Notes under the pieces: generated by a model
Seen by the model: the letters and a program-made list of their open reading frames with translations, nothing else
Told to the model about the DNA's origin: nothing
The model's database searches: none
Position numbers and translations under genes: made by a program
DNA from: Nocardia cyriacigeorgica
GTDB lineage: Bacteria > Actinomycetota > Actinomycetes > Mycobacteriales > Mycobacteriaceae
Length of the DNA stretch: 64,000 nucleotides
Reading direction: 5' to 3'
Assembly (NCBI RefSeq): GCF_005863245.1
Contig: NZ_VBUT01000005.1
Location: 310,001 to 374,000 of the forward strand
Shown: in pieces, positions 44,414-55,596 of the stretch
How the letters are laid out: each line of letters begins with the position of its first letter
How positions within the stretch are numbered: the first letter of the stretch is position 1

Positions 44414-45073
44414 ATGCCCACCTACGAGGATTCGGGTCCGGTGTCGGTGTTGGGTCGCGGTGTGCGGCAGACGGTCCTGGTTGTCGGCATCTGCTCGGTG
44501 CTGCTGGGGGTCGCGATCATGATGTGGCCGGGCAAGTCGGTGGCGACGCTGGCCGCGTTGGCGGGGGCGTATCTGCTGGTGAGTGCGGTACTGCAACTGA
44601 CCATCGCGTTCGGGTCGGGGCTCGGGCGTTTTCCCCGCGTATTGATGTTCCTGGCGGGTGCGGTGTCGGCGGTGCTGGGGCTGCTCGCGTTCCGCAGCGG
44701 GGAGTGGGTGCTGCTGGTGGCGATGTGGCTCGGTGTCGGATGGTCGGTGCGCGGGGTGGTGCACGCGATCGCCGCGGTGTGGGACGACGACGACACTCCG
44801 GGGCGTGGTGTGCAGGAGGTGATCGGGCTGGCGACGTTGATCGTCGGGATCGTGGTGGCGATCGTGCCGTTCGATTCGGTCGACATCCTGGCCGCCACCG
44901 CCGGTTGCTGCATGATCGCTCTGGGGATCACCGAAATCCTCACCGCCCGTAAAGCTCCCGCCGAGCAGCCGCCGCAGCCCGAACCGGCACCTCCGCGGCC
45001 TGCGCCGCCGCGGCCGACGGCCGACACCACTATCGTCATGCCACCCGGCAGCGGACACGCCATGGGGCGCTGA
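44414..45073 (+). CDS. HdeD/DUF308 family membrane protein
   Basis: A 219-aa membrane protein with about six hydrophobic segments between residues 20 and 180: TVLVVGICSVLLGVAIMMW, ATLAALAGAYLLVSAVLQLT, VLMFLAGAVSAVLGLLAF, VLLVAMWLGVGWSVRGVV, LATLIVGIVVAIVPF and ILAATAGCCMIALGI. The WP-G and FRSGEW repeats are typical of the DUF308/HdeD acid-resistance family. A proline-rich cytosolic tail (EQPPQPEPAPPRPAPPRP) follows. The physiological role in actinobacteria is not established. Confidence 0.83.
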   Translation: MPTYEDSGPVSVLGRGVRQTVLVVGICSVLLGVAIMMWPGKSVATLAALAGAYLLVSAVLQLTIAFGSGLGRFPRVLMFLAGAVSAVLGLLAFRSGEWVLLVAMWLGVGWSVRGVVHAIAAVWDDDDTPGRGVQEVIGLATLIVGIVVAIVPFDSVDILAATAGCCMIALGITEILTARKAPAEQPPQPEPAPPRPAPPRPTADTTIVMPPGSGHAMGR

Positions 45074-45122
45074 AACGCCGAACCGCTGGCGGCGCAGCCC
45101 CGCAACGGGTTGACTTGACGAC

Positions 45123-46613
45123 ATGGGATCACCAGATCAGCGTCGTAATTCGCTCGGCCCGACCGGGTTCCGGCCGCCCCGCACCCCGCCCGAGCTTGTC
45201 GTTGTCACACACGGCGCCGTCGCCGCCATCGACCCCGCCGTCCTGCGGGAAAACGCCTCGGCAGAAACGCGACTGGGGGAGCTGTTACCGAACGCCGCGC
45301 TGTCGCGGGTGTTCGGGCCGCCGCGTCGGCTCGAACACCGCCTCGCGGGCACACCGGCCGAGCCCGGTGGCGCCGAACTGCTGAACTATTTCACCGTCGG
45401 CGGCGTCGCCGACGACCTGGACGCCGAAGCCGAACGGCTGCGCGCCGACGACGCGGTCGCCGCCGCGTATGTGAAACCACCCGCCGAACCGCCGCTGGCG
45501 CCGCCGATCAGCAATGCCGTCGCCGATGTCGCGGCCCGCGCCCTCACCGAACCGCCAGCGGTCACACCGGATTTCATGGCGCGGCAGGGCTACCTGGGGG
45601 CGGCACCGGACGGGGTGAACGCGCAGTGGGCGTGGACGCAGCCCGGTGGCCGCGGCACCGGAGTCCGGGTCATCGATGTCGAAGGCGCGTGGCGGTTCAC
45701 CCATGAGGACCTGCTCGACAACCAGGGCGGGGTCATCGGAGGCAGCCCGTCACCGGATCTGGGGTGGCGCAACCACGGCACCGCGGTGGCCGGGCAGATC
45801 AGCGGCGACGTCAATGGTTTCGGCATCACCGGCATCGCACCGGAGGCCGGGATCCGCGCGGTGTCGGTGTTCGGCGGCGCCGGCTCCGCGGCCGCGATCC
45901 GTTCGGCCGCCGACGCGTTGAGTGCCGGCGACATCCTGTTGATCGAGTTGCATCGCCCGGGACCGCGATTCAACTACGCCGGGCGCCCCGACCAGCGCGG
46001 CTATATCGCGATCGAATGGTGGCCCGACGACTGGGCCGCCATCCGCTACGCCATCGGCCGCGGCGTGGTGGTGGTGGAAGCCGCGGGCAACGGCGCCGAG
46101 GATCTGGACGCGGCGATCTACGACACCAAACCCGCCGAATTCCCGTCGACGTGGCGTAATCCGTTCCGCGGCGGGGTCGCCGATTCCGGGGCGATCGTGG
46201 TGGGCGCCGGTGCACCGCCGCCGGGCACCCACGGCCGCGATCACGGCCCGGCCCGTTCCCGGCTGGACTTCTCCAACTACGGTGCCCGCGTCGACGCCCA
46301 GGGCTGGGGGCGTGAGGTCACCACCACCGGCTACGGCGACCTGCAAGGCGGCGGCGACGAAGACCTCTGGTACTCCGACACGTTCAGCGGAACCTCGAGC
46401 GCCTCACCGATCGTCGTCGGCGCCATCGCCTGCTATCAGGGCGCGCTCGGCGCGGCAGGGTCCGGCCGCGCCACCCCGGAGCAGGTGCGGGCGCGGTTGC
46501 GCGCCACCGGGAGTGCGCAAACCGAGGCACCGGGCCGCCCGGCGACGCAGCGGATCGGCAACCTGCCCGACGTGCGGGCACTGCTCGGAGACGGTGCCGG
46601 GCGCGCGGTCTGA
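45123..46613 (+). CDS. S8 (subtilisin-like) serine peptidase without signal peptide
   Basis: A 496-aa protein. Residues 1-150 look like a propeptide or recognition region without an export signal. The peptidase domain has Asp in RVIDVEGAWRFTHEDL (about residue 185), His in WRNHGTAVAGQISGD (about 215) and Ser in FSGTSSASPIVVGAIAC (about 425), so the triad is complete. Lack of a signal peptide means cytosolic action or non-classical export. Such peptidases also occur in bacterial conflict and effector systems. PhyH and hypothetical genes follow on the same strand. Confidence 0.83.
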   Translation: MGSPDQRRNSLGPTGFRPPRTPPELVVVTHGAVAAIDPAVLRENASAETRLGELLPNAALSRVFGPPRRLEHRLAGTPAEPGGAELLNYFTVGGVADDLDAEAERLRADDAVAAAYVKPPAEPPLAPPISNAVADVAARALTEPPAVTPDFMARQGYLGAAPDGVNAQWAWTQPGGRGTGVRVIDVEGAWRFTHEDLLDNQGGVIGGSPSPDLGWRNHGTAVAGQISGDVNGFGITGIAPEAGIRAVSVFGGAGSAAAIRSAADALSAGDILLIELHRPGPRFNYAGRPDQRGYIAIEWWPDDWAAIRYAIGRGVVVVEAAGNGAEDLDAAIYDTKPAEFPSTWRNPFRGGVADSGAIVVGAGAPPPGTHGRDHGPARSRLDFSNYGARVDAQGWGREVTTTGYGDLQGGGDEDLWYSDTFSGTSSASPIVVGAIACYQGALGAAGSGRATPEQVRARLRATGSAQTEAPGRPATQRIGNLPDVRALLGDGAGRAV

Positions 46614-46699
46614 GCTCCCGGGGGCGAGCGGCCACCGACGCTGAACACCGTGCCGAAAACCGATTGCGCCGAACGCCGCGTATCCGCGACGCTGACCGC

Positions 46700-47467
46700 A
46701 TGCTCGACGACGCACAGGTCGCTGACTTCATCGACAACGGCTTCGTCCGGATCCGCGGCGCCTTCTCGCGTGAACTCGCCCACGCATGCCGCGAGATCCT
46801 GTGGCGCGATATCGACCCCGGCACCCGGACCGGCCCCGCCCTCGGTCTCGGCGACTACGACCAGCAGCCATTCCTCGACGCCGCCAACACCCCGGCACTG
46901 CACGCCGCGTTCGACACCCTCGTCGGCCGCGGCCGATGGGAACCACGAAACACACTGGGCGGGTTCGTCATCCGGTATCCCGGCGACGAACCAGCAGTCC
47001 TCGACGGCTGGCATGTCGACGTCAGCTTTCCCGGCGAGCACTCCGTACCCGGCGACTACCTCACCTGGCGCGCCAACGTCGGCTCCCGCGACCGCGCCCT
47101 GCTGATGCTGTTCCTGTTCACCGACGTCGGCGACAACGACGCACTGACCCGGCTGCGCGTCGGCTCCCACCACCACGTCGCCCGCCTGCTCGAACCCGAA
47201 GGCGACACCGGCCTGGACGCGCGCACACTCGCCGCCCGCGCCGACACCGCCACCGGCCACCTCCCCACGGCCTTCGCCACCGGAGGGGCCGGAGACGTGT
47301 ACCTGTGCCACCCGTTCCTCGTGCACGCCGGCCAACCCAACCGCGGCAGCGCCCCACGCATCCTCGGACAACCGAAACTCACCCCGACCCGAGACCTGCG
47401 CATCGACGGACCGGCCGAGGACCTCGCACCGGTCGAACTCGCCATCCGGCAAGCGTTACGCCGCTGA
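46700..47467 (+). CDS. Phytanoyl-CoA dioxygenase (PhyH) family protein
   Basis: A 255-aa Fe(II)/2-oxoglutarate-dependent oxygenase. The iron-binding HxD is in LDGWHVDVSFPGEH and the distal histidine in YLCHPFLVHAGQPNRG, with the arginine in RGSAPRIL expected to bind 2-oxoglutarate. The N-terminal VADFIDNGFVRIRGAF matches the family. Substrates are diverse and cannot be deduced. The start is ATG 46700; an upstream ATG at 46664 would give a basic, non-conserved extension. Confidence 0.83.
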   Translation: MLDDAQVADFIDNGFVRIRGAFSRELAHACREILWRDIDPGTRTGPALGLGDYDQQPFLDAANTPALHAAFDTLVGRGRWEPRNTLGGFVIRYPGDEPAVLDGWHVDVSFPGEHSVPGDYLTWRANVGSRDRALLMLFLFTDVGDNDALTRLRVGSHHHVARLLEPEGDTGLDARTLAARADTATGHLPTAFATGGAGDVYLCHPFLVHAGQPNRGSAPRILGQPKLTPTRDLRIDGPAEDLAPVELAIRQALRR

Positions 47468-47494
47468 TCAGACCCGTTCCGATACCCTGCGACG

Positions 47495-48040
47495 ATGGCG
47501 ACCAGTGCAACCTTGCGGATCTCCCGCCTGCGCGCGCTCATCGAGCACCCCAACACCGGCGACGAGGAACGCGCCACCGCCCAGCGCATGCTCGATCGCA
47601 TCCTCAGCAGAACCGGCACCGGACCAGCTGTCGGTGACCGCACCTACGGCAACCGCCATCACCGGGTGGGCCTCCACGCCGACCTCGAACGCATCGCCGA
47701 CATGATCCGCGCCGACATCGTCCTGGCCCGCGCCACCTTCGCCCCACGCCCGGCCCACCCCGCCGAACCCGCCCTGCGCGACCCGATCGGCGACGCCCCA
47801 CCGCAGATCACCTACACCGTCGACACACCACACCACAGCTGCATCGACATCACCATCGACAACGTCCCACCCGACTGGGGGTGGGTGCGCGAGGACGGCA
47901 TCGACGTCATCAGCCCCGCCCTGCAAGCCCTCGCCGACGAACTGGCCGAACTCATGAACGGCTACAACCACGACGGCAGCGATATCGACAAACGTTTCTT
48001 CGGCCGCGTCCGCATCCCCGACCTGACCCTCGTCTGGTAG
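47495..48040 (+). CDS. Hypothetical protein with DUF2786-like N-terminal helix
   Basis: A 181-aa protein. The N-terminus ISRLRALIEHPNTGDEERATAQRML resembles the helical DUF2786 segment (KIRxLLxLAEHPNTPxEAxxA), found in zinc-metalloprotease-like and phage-related proteins. The C-terminal half (DITIDNVPPDWGWVREDG, YNHDGSDIDKRFFGRVRIPD) has no recognised family. It is 28 bp past the PhyH gene on the same strand. Confidence 0.55.
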   Translation: MATSATLRISRLRALIEHPNTGDEERATAQRMLDRILSRTGTGPAVGDRTYGNRHHRVGLHADLERIADMIRADIVLARATFAPRPAHPAEPALRDPIGDAPPQITYTVDTPHHSCIDITIDNVPPDWGWVREDGIDVISPALQALADELAELMNGYNHDGSDIDKRFFGRVRIPDLTLVW

Positions 48041-48214
48041 ACGCGCACCGCCGGCGAAATCAGCCTGCGTGCGCTGCGGCGCACCCTCGGCCTACCGCAC
48101 GCGGGTGATCTTCGGCCGCGCCTACCGACCCGCACGAGCCGCGGCGATTTGCCACACGGATGCCGGGCCCGCGTGCGATCGTGAGAACAACCAGCATCGA
48201 ACGGAGGACGTGCG

Positions 48215-49255
48215 ATGAAGGCTCTCCAATACGCGGCGGTCGGTGCGGAACCGGAAGTCCGCGAGATCCCCACCCCCGAACCGGGCCCCGGCCAAGTGCT
48301 GCTGAAAATCACCGCCGCCGGGGTCTGCCATTCCGACGACTTCGTCATGTCCCTGCCCGCCGAGGCGCTGACCTTTCCGCTACCGCTCACCCTCGGCCAC
48401 GAAGGTGCGGGCACCGTCGCCGCCCTCGGCGCCGGCGTCACCGGGCTCGAACTGGGGGAGCCGGTCGTCGTCTACGGGCCATGGGGGTGCGGCACCTGCT
48501 GGTTCTGCTCCCAGGGCGCCGAAAACTACTGCTCCCGCGCCGCCGAACTCGGCATCTTCCCGCCCGGCCTCGGCGCGCCCGGCGCCATCGCCGAATACAT
48601 GATCGTCGACTCCGCACGCCACCTCGTCCCCATCGGCGACCTCGACCCGGTCGCGACCGTGCCGCTCACCGACGCCGGACTCACCCCGTACCACGCCATC
48701 AAACGCTCACTGCCGAAGCTGGTGCCCGGCACGTTCGCCGTCGTCATCGGCAGCGGGGGACTGGGGCATGTCGCAATCCAGTTGCTGCGCCACCTCTCAC
48801 CGGCGCGGGTGATCGCCCTCGACGTCACCGACGACAAACTCGCCTTCGCAACATCCGTCGGCGCCCACGAGGCGGTGCTCTCCGACGCCGCCGCCGCCGA
48901 CAATGTCCGCGCGATCACCGGACCCGCCGGCGCCGCCCTCGTGCTGGACTTCGTCGGCTACCAGCCCACCGTCGACACCGCCATGGCCGTCGCGGGCGTC
49001 GCAGCCGATGTGACCATCGTCGGACTCGGCGACGGACAATCCGCCGCCCGCGTCGGCTTCGGCATCAGCCCCTACGAAACCGCCGTCACCGCACCCTACT
49101 GGGGCACCCGCAGCGAACTGATCGAACTCATCGACCTCGCCCACGCCGGCGTCCTCGACATCGCCGTCGAACGCTTCACCCTCGACGACGCGCCCGAGGC
49201 CTACCGGCGACTCGCCGCCGGAACCCTGCGCGGACGCGCCGTCATCGTGCCCTGA
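48215..49255 (+). CDS. Zinc-dependent NAD(P) alcohol dehydrogenase (MDR)
   Basis: A 346-aa medium-chain dehydrogenase/reductase. Catalytic zinc ligands are in AAGVCHSDDFV (Cys38) and TLGHEGAGTVAALG (His, Glu), and the structural zinc is held by CGTCWFCSQGAENYC. The nucleotide fold begins at VVIGSGGLGHVAIQLLRHL. The set is complete and the length typical. It oxidises an alcohol or reduces an aldehyde; with alkane oxidation genes in the window a fatty-alcohol role is possible but unproven. CGGAGGACGTGCG before the ATG is a strong ribosome binding site. Confidence 0.9.
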   Translation: MKALQYAAVGAEPEVREIPTPEPGPGQVLLKITAAGVCHSDDFVMSLPAEALTFPLPLTLGHEGAGTVAALGAGVTGLELGEPVVVYGPWGCGTCWFCSQGAENYCSRAAELGIFPPGLGAPGAIAEYMIVDSARHLVPIGDLDPVATVPLTDAGLTPYHAIKRSLPKLVPGTFAVVIGSGGLGHVAIQLLRHLSPARVIALDVTDDKLAFATSVGAHEAVLSDAAAADNVRAITGPAGAALVLDFVGYQPTVDTAMAVAGVAADVTIVGLGDGQSAARVGFGISPYETAVTAPYWGTRSELIELIDLAHAGVLDIAVERFTLDDAPEAYRRLAAGTLRGRAVIVP

Positions 49256-49374
49256 GACGCGCGACCACAGCGCGGCAGCGGCGGTCGCGTTACGGCGCGC
49301 TGCCTCGGCCGAGGCCCTGACGGCAGGTGGTCGAGATCGAGGAACTCACCGCCCGACAACGGCCTGCCGGAAGG

Positions 49375-49854
49375 TCAGGAGTGCGGCCGGTCCGCAGTCG
49401 TGCCGGTGGCGGCGCGGATCTGTGCTTCGGCGTCGGCCGGGGCAGTGTCGGGATCGATCACCAGCAGGCGTAGACACCGGTCGCCCGGACCGAAAACAAC
49501 CATCACCTCGGGCGGCTGGTCCGGGAGCGGCCCGGTGACCTCGATCCCGTCGGGCGGATCGATGCGGCGTTGGGACCGGCTCAGCGCATTCCAGTCGAAC
49601 GCGATGCGGCTGGTGCGGCCCAGACGAGAGGTGAGGGCCGTGACCAGGTTGTGTAACTCGGTGGTCAGGTTGTCGGTTCTGGGCCACCAAGCACCATCGA
49701 CACTCCCAGGTTGTGCGCCACGCTCACTCAGCGCCAACCGCGGAGTTCGGGTCGGCAGATCGAACGGTTGCCCACCACCGGCGGTGGCCCGGAACTGACC
49801 CAGACCACGGTCGGCGGCGGCACCGCCCCTATCCTGCGGCGGGTTCTGCGTCAT
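49375..49854 (-). CDS. DUF5994 family protein, second of a tandem pair
   Basis: A 159-aa protein of the actinobacterial DUF5994 family. Signature PRLALSERGAQPGSVDGAWW, then PRTDNLTTELHNLVTALTSRL and a C-terminal LRLLVIDPDTAPADAEAQIR. The function is unknown and it is probably cytosolic. It overlaps the upstream paralog by four bases (ATGA-type), so both are one transcript. Confidence 0.78.
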   Translation of the reverse strand: MTQNPPQDRGGAAADRGLGQFRATAGGGQPFDLPTRTPRLALSERGAQPGSVDGAWWPRTDNLTTELHNLVTALTSRLGRTSRIAFDWNALSRSQRRIDPPDGIEVTGPLPDQPPEVMVVFGPGDRCLRLLVIDPDTAPADAEAQIRAATGTTADRPHS

Positions 49855-50447
49855 TGCAGACCACCAGCAGCGGCTGGAGGTATCGCCGAGCCCGCACGCC
49901 GAGCGCGTGGGGCCGCCGCCGCGCTGTGGCCGCCTTCGTCGTCCCAGCGGTACAACGCGGCTTGCTGCTGGAAGCGGTCGCGGCGACGACTATCGGCGGC
50001 CACGAGTTCGCCGGCGGTGCGTCCGCCATCCGGCCCGGACGCAGCCGCCAACAGTGCCTGCGCATCGGCGGCGACGGTGTCCGGCGCGATGACCAGCAGA
50101 ACGAGACGCTCGCGGTCGAGGCCTACGACACAGACGGTGTCGCCGCGCAGATATCGATATCCGTCCAGACGAACCGGATGCCCGCCGAACATCGCGCGCC
50201 GCGGGGCCGGCCGCCAGGCGTCCAGGCTGTACATGACGCGGTCGACGCCGTCGGCTCGATCGGCCAATAGTGCTCCCAGATCGGCCATTTCGGCGACCAA
50301 GTCGTTCGTATGAGGCCACCAGGCCCCATCGACCACACCCGGGCGGGGGACAGGCGGCGCTGGTGACCGCCCTGTGGCGGAAGGTCTGGTGCGGAGGGAA
50401 AAACGTGGCGAGCGTTCCAACAAAGTCGGCTCGTGGTGTCGCGTCAT
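49851..50447 (-). CDS. DUF5994 family protein, first of a tandem pair
   Basis: A 198-aa paralog of the next gene. The core is PRPGVVDGAWWPHTNDLVAE, then DRVMYSLDAWRPAPRRAMFG and LVLLVIAPDTVAADAQALLA, all at the same relative spacing. It has about 50 more C-terminal residues (RRRDRFQQQAALYRWDDEGG). GTCAGGAGCG before ATG 50447 is the ribosome binding site. Confidence 0.75.
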   Translation of the reverse strand: MTRHHEPTLLERSPRFSLRTRPSATGRSPAPPVPRPGVVDGAWWPHTNDLVAEMADLGALLADRADGVDRVMYSLDAWRPAPRRAMFGGHPVRLDGYRYLRGDTVCVVGLDRERLVLLVIAPDTVAADAQALLAAASGPDGGRTAGELVAADSRRRDRFQQQAALYRWDDEGGHSAAAAPRARRAGSAIPPAAAGGLQ

Positions 50448-50648
50448 CACGACGCTCCTGACCGGGACCGCATAACGGGCCCTGTTCACTGGCCGGGCGA
50501 CGACGAAACCACGGATGGTTCGTACGAAAAGCCCCCGACACCATCGAGCCTACGCCCGAACCCCACCGTCGCGGACCGACCCGGTATCAAACGTGGTCGA
50601 ACGACCTGACCGCATCGCCCTGACAACGCGACACAACGGGGGAGAGAC

Positions 50649-50674
50649 GGCGACCGGCCCGCGAGCCGGTCGCC
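50649..50674 (-). terminator. katG terminator
   Basis: GGCGACCGGC (50649-50658) and GCCGGTCGCC (50665-50674) form a perfect 10-bp stem with a 6-nt loop, 7 bp past the katG stop. Confidence 0.8.
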
Positions 50675-50681
50675 GCCCACC

Positions 50682-53388
<2,707 letters not shown>

Positions 53389-53396
53389 AGTCAGAA

Positions 53397-53402
53397 GTAT
53401 TA
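53397..53402 (-). promoter_or_regulatory. furA -10 element, leaderless start likely
   Basis: TAATAC on the minus strand (53402-53397) ends 8 bases before the furA GTG at 53388, so transcription would start at or next to the start codon. The surrounding CACTTGAATGGGTAATACTT is A/T-rich compared with the window and is a likely FurA binding site. No ribosome binding site is seen. Confidence 0.5.
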
Positions 53403-53430
53403 CCCATTCAAGTGTCCGCCGGGAGCGGTT

Positions 53431-53467
53431 TGCGATACCCGATTCACCTGGCGAATCGGGTATCGCA
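53431..53467 (-). terminator. Perfect 15-bp hairpin after the sigma gene
   Basis: TGCGATACCCGATTC (53431-53445) and GAATCGGGTATCGCA (53453-53467), loop 7 nt, sits 14 bp past the stop of the ECF41 sigma gene and upstream of furA, isolating the two. Confidence 0.85.
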
Positions 53468-53481
53468 GGGGAGCGGTGAGC

Positions 53482-54396
53482 TCAGCGGCTCACCGTGATC
53501 TCACGCTCCATCCGCGACAACTTCTCCGGATTGCGCACCGCGTACAGGCCGGTGATCAGTCCGTCCTCGATCCGCACCGACAGCACACTGTCCAGCTCGC
53601 CGTCCAGCCGCAACACCAACGCGGGCGTGCCGTTGACCAGCGCGGTATCGAACGATGCCGCCGCGCCCACCCGATCCCAGCTCAGTGCGAACAGCTTCGC
53701 CACCGGCAACGCACCCACCACCGGCCGCGGCAACGCCTGCTTGATCCCGCCGCCGTCGCCGAGCAACACCACCTCCGGTGCCAGCACATCGAGCAGAGCT
53801 TGCAGATCACCGGTGTGCAGCGCCCGCTGGAACGCATCGAGCACACCGCGGGTCTCATCGGCCGACACCGGCCCGCGCGGCCGCCGCGCCGCCACATGCT
53901 CGCGCGCCCGGTGGGCGATCTGGCGCACCGCGGCCGGGCTCTTGTCCACGGCTTCAGCGATCTCGTCGTAGCCCAGCGCGAACACTTCACGCAGCACGAA
54001 CACCGCGCGCTCGACCGGCGCCAGCGTCTCGAGCACCAGCAGCATCGCCATCGACACACTGTCGGCCAGCTCGACGTCATCGGCGACGTCGGGGGAGGTC
54101 AGTAGCGGTTCCGGCAGCCACGGGCCGACATAGGACTCGCGGCGACGACCCAGCGTCCGCAGCCGCGTCAACGCCTGCCGGGTGGTGATGCGCACCAGAT
54201 ACGCCCGCCGGTCCCGCACCGTCTCGAGATCGACCTCGGACCACCGCAGCCACGTCTCCTGCAATACGTCCTCGGCATCGGCGGCCGACCCGAGCAACTC
54301 GTAGGCGACGGTGAACAGCAGATTGCGATGCGCGAGGAAGGTCTCGGTCGCAGAATCCGCAGCACCATCCACGCTGCCCGGTGCGTCATCCACCAT
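53482..54396 (-). CDS. ECF41-type (SigJ-like) sigma factor, fourth copy
   Basis: A 304-aa ECF41 sigma factor. Region 2 is LLFTVAYELLGSAADAEDVL, the linker SYVGPWLPEPLLT, region 4 LAPVERAVFVLREVFALGYD, and the NTF2-like tail has VLLGDGGGIKQALPRPVVGA and VRNPEKLSRM, so both regulatory motifs are intact. It is closest to the product at 30646, which shares the GGGIKQ and PRPVVGA blocks. A perfect ECF41 promoter (TGTCACA-N16-CGTC) stands at 54440-54466, so it probably activates itself. No oxidoreductase gene is adjacent. Confidence 0.87.
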   Translation of the reverse strand: MVDDAPGSVDGAADSATETFLAHRNLLFTVAYELLGSAADAEDVLQETWLRWSEVDLETVRDRRAYLVRITTRQALTRLRTLGRRRESYVGPWLPEPLLTSPDVADDVELADSVSMAMLLVLETLAPVERAVFVLREVFALGYDEIAEAVDKSPAAVRQIAHRAREHVAARRPRGPVSADETRGVLDAFQRALHTGDLQALLDVLAPEVVLLGDGGGIKQALPRPVVGALPVAKLFALSWDRVGAAASFDTALVNGTPALVLRLDGELDSVLSVRIEDGLITGLYAVRNPEKLSRMEREITVSR

Positions 54397-54439
54397 CTGT
54401 AGCTCCTGTCAGCTCACGCTCGACTGTGTCACTTACAAC

Positions 54440-54466
54440 GACGCCGGAGGCTGGCGATCTGTGACA
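54440..54466 (-). promoter_or_regulatory. Perfect ECF41 promoter before the fourth sigma gene
   Basis: On the minus strand TGTCACA (54466-54460), a 16-base spacer and CGTC (54443-54440). Every consensus position matches. Transcription would start about 10 bp later, some 35 bases before the ATG at 54396. Confidence 0.8.
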
Positions 54467-54938
54467 CCGAGACGATAGCGAGTGGGCCGGAGGGGATGGC
54501 CGGGATTCCGGCTAGTTTACGTAATGTTGATTATCGGTAGTTCTACGGCGAGGCCGGAAGGGGTGGCATTCGCTTCGGATGTGGTGCCGAGCAAACAGAT
54601 CCTGAGTGGGTCCCGGTGAAGTCCGCGCCGAGAAGGTTGCCACTCGACAACGTCTGCACTCGCCGCGTGTATGCAGTGACTGTCATCCCGTTCATCCCGC
54701 GATGCGCGACAGCGTTATGTCAGGTCGCAGTGCTTCGAGCGCAGCGCTTCGGCGCACGATCACCCGAACCCTTGTGTCGCACGGTGGACGCCGGATGCGA
54801 CGTCCCGTCTGTCGACCCCAGCATGGGATGCCGACATGCGCGCGGTGCGTACTCGAACGGCCGGCATCGCGCTAAGCCGAGGGTGCGCACCATATCTCGG
54901 GCAGGACCGGTTCGATCCACTCCCCTGGCGCAACACAC
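54467..54938. other. Intergenic region of 472 bp, no gene seen
   Basis: Open frames on both strands give arginine-, cysteine- and serine-rich translations without any family resemblance. Base composition is lower in GC than the flanks near 54500-54560 (TAGTTTACGTAATGTTGATTAT). It may hold the remains of a decayed gene or a small RNA, but nothing specific is supported. Confidence 0.35.
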
Positions 54939-54985
54939 AAACCCCTCCCTATATTCGTCACAGTGACGAATATAGGGAGGGGTTT
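54939..54985. repeat. 47-bp perfect palindrome (23+1+23)
   Basis: The left arm begins AAACCCCTCCCTATATTC and the right arm is its exact complement, with a single central base. It lies 38 bp past the doxX stop (minus strand). As RNA it would be a long hairpin ending in GGGGTTTG, so a terminator is the simplest reading. Its perfection and length exceed every other hairpin in the window. Confidence 0.9.
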
Positions 54986-55023
54986 CGGACATTAGCGCCT
55001 CGCCTATGTTCGGCGACCGGACG

Positions 55024-55455
55024 TCACGACTGCCTGGTGGGCAGTCCGTTCGGGTAGGCCCACGCCAGACGGGTCAGCACCAGCGCCGCGGCCATCAGGC
55101 CGAAGTCACGCAACGCGATATCGCCGTAGCCGCCGACGATCAGCAGGTTGATGATGATCCCGCCCAGCCAGGCCGCCACGAGCGGCGCGCCGAGGCGCGG
55201 GAACACGAGTACGGCGATCCCGGCGACGATTTCGATGACGCCGACGATATTCATCGCGGTGTGCGCATCACCGGGAACGAGGTCGTTCACGACTCCGGCG
55301 AGATAGCGAGTCCAGTCGTCGGTGAGGACGTTGAGGAATTTGTCGAGCCCGAACAGGATGGGCAGCACACCGAAGCCGAGCCGCAATGCCCAGAACGCCT
55401 GGTAGCCGGGTTCGGTGAGGTCGGAAGCCTGGGTTCGAGTGGCGTGCACAGTCAT
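55024..55455 (-). CDS. DoxX family membrane protein
   Basis: A 143-aa protein with four hydrophobic segments: ALRLGFGVLPILFGLDKFLN, AMNIVGVIEIVAGIAVLVF, APLVAAWLGGIIINLLIVGG and ALRDFGLMAAALVLTRLAWA. FGLDKFLNVLTDDWTRYLAG matches the DoxX-like pattern. Some members work in thiosulfate oxidation or with superoxide detoxification in mycobacteria; here the role is unknown. The start is fixed by CAGGAGAAATCG before ATG 55455. The gap before it has a 12-bp palindrome at 55526. Confidence 0.78.
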   Translation of the reverse strand: MTVHATRTQASDLTEPGYQAFWALRLGFGVLPILFGLDKFLNVLTDDWTRYLAGVVNDLVPGDAHTAMNIVGVIEIVAGIAVLVFPRLGAPLVAAWLGGIIINLLIVGGYGDIALRDFGLMAAALVLTRLAWAYPNGLPTRQS

Positions 55456-55525
55456 TCGATTTCTCCTGACAACGGATGCGAGGGACGACCGGGCCCCGTG
55501 GGGTGGGCTCGGCACGTCGCCGAGC

Positions 55526-55537
55526 TGAACCGGTTCA
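55526..55537. promoter_or_regulatory. 12-bp palindrome upstream of doxX
   Basis: TGAACCGGTTCA is a perfect palindrome in the 141-bp gap between the zf-HC2 gene and doxX. It may be an operator. Confidence 0.35.
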
Positions 55538-55596
55538 CAGTGTTAGTGACGGCAGCGGCGCGGGTCTTACCCACCGGCTGCGCGGTTTTCGCGCCG

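Noticed and set aside
54901..54930. GGTTCGATCC resembling a tRNA T-loop
   Set aside because: The flanks do not pair as a T stem and no acceptor, D or anticodon arm can be folded around it.
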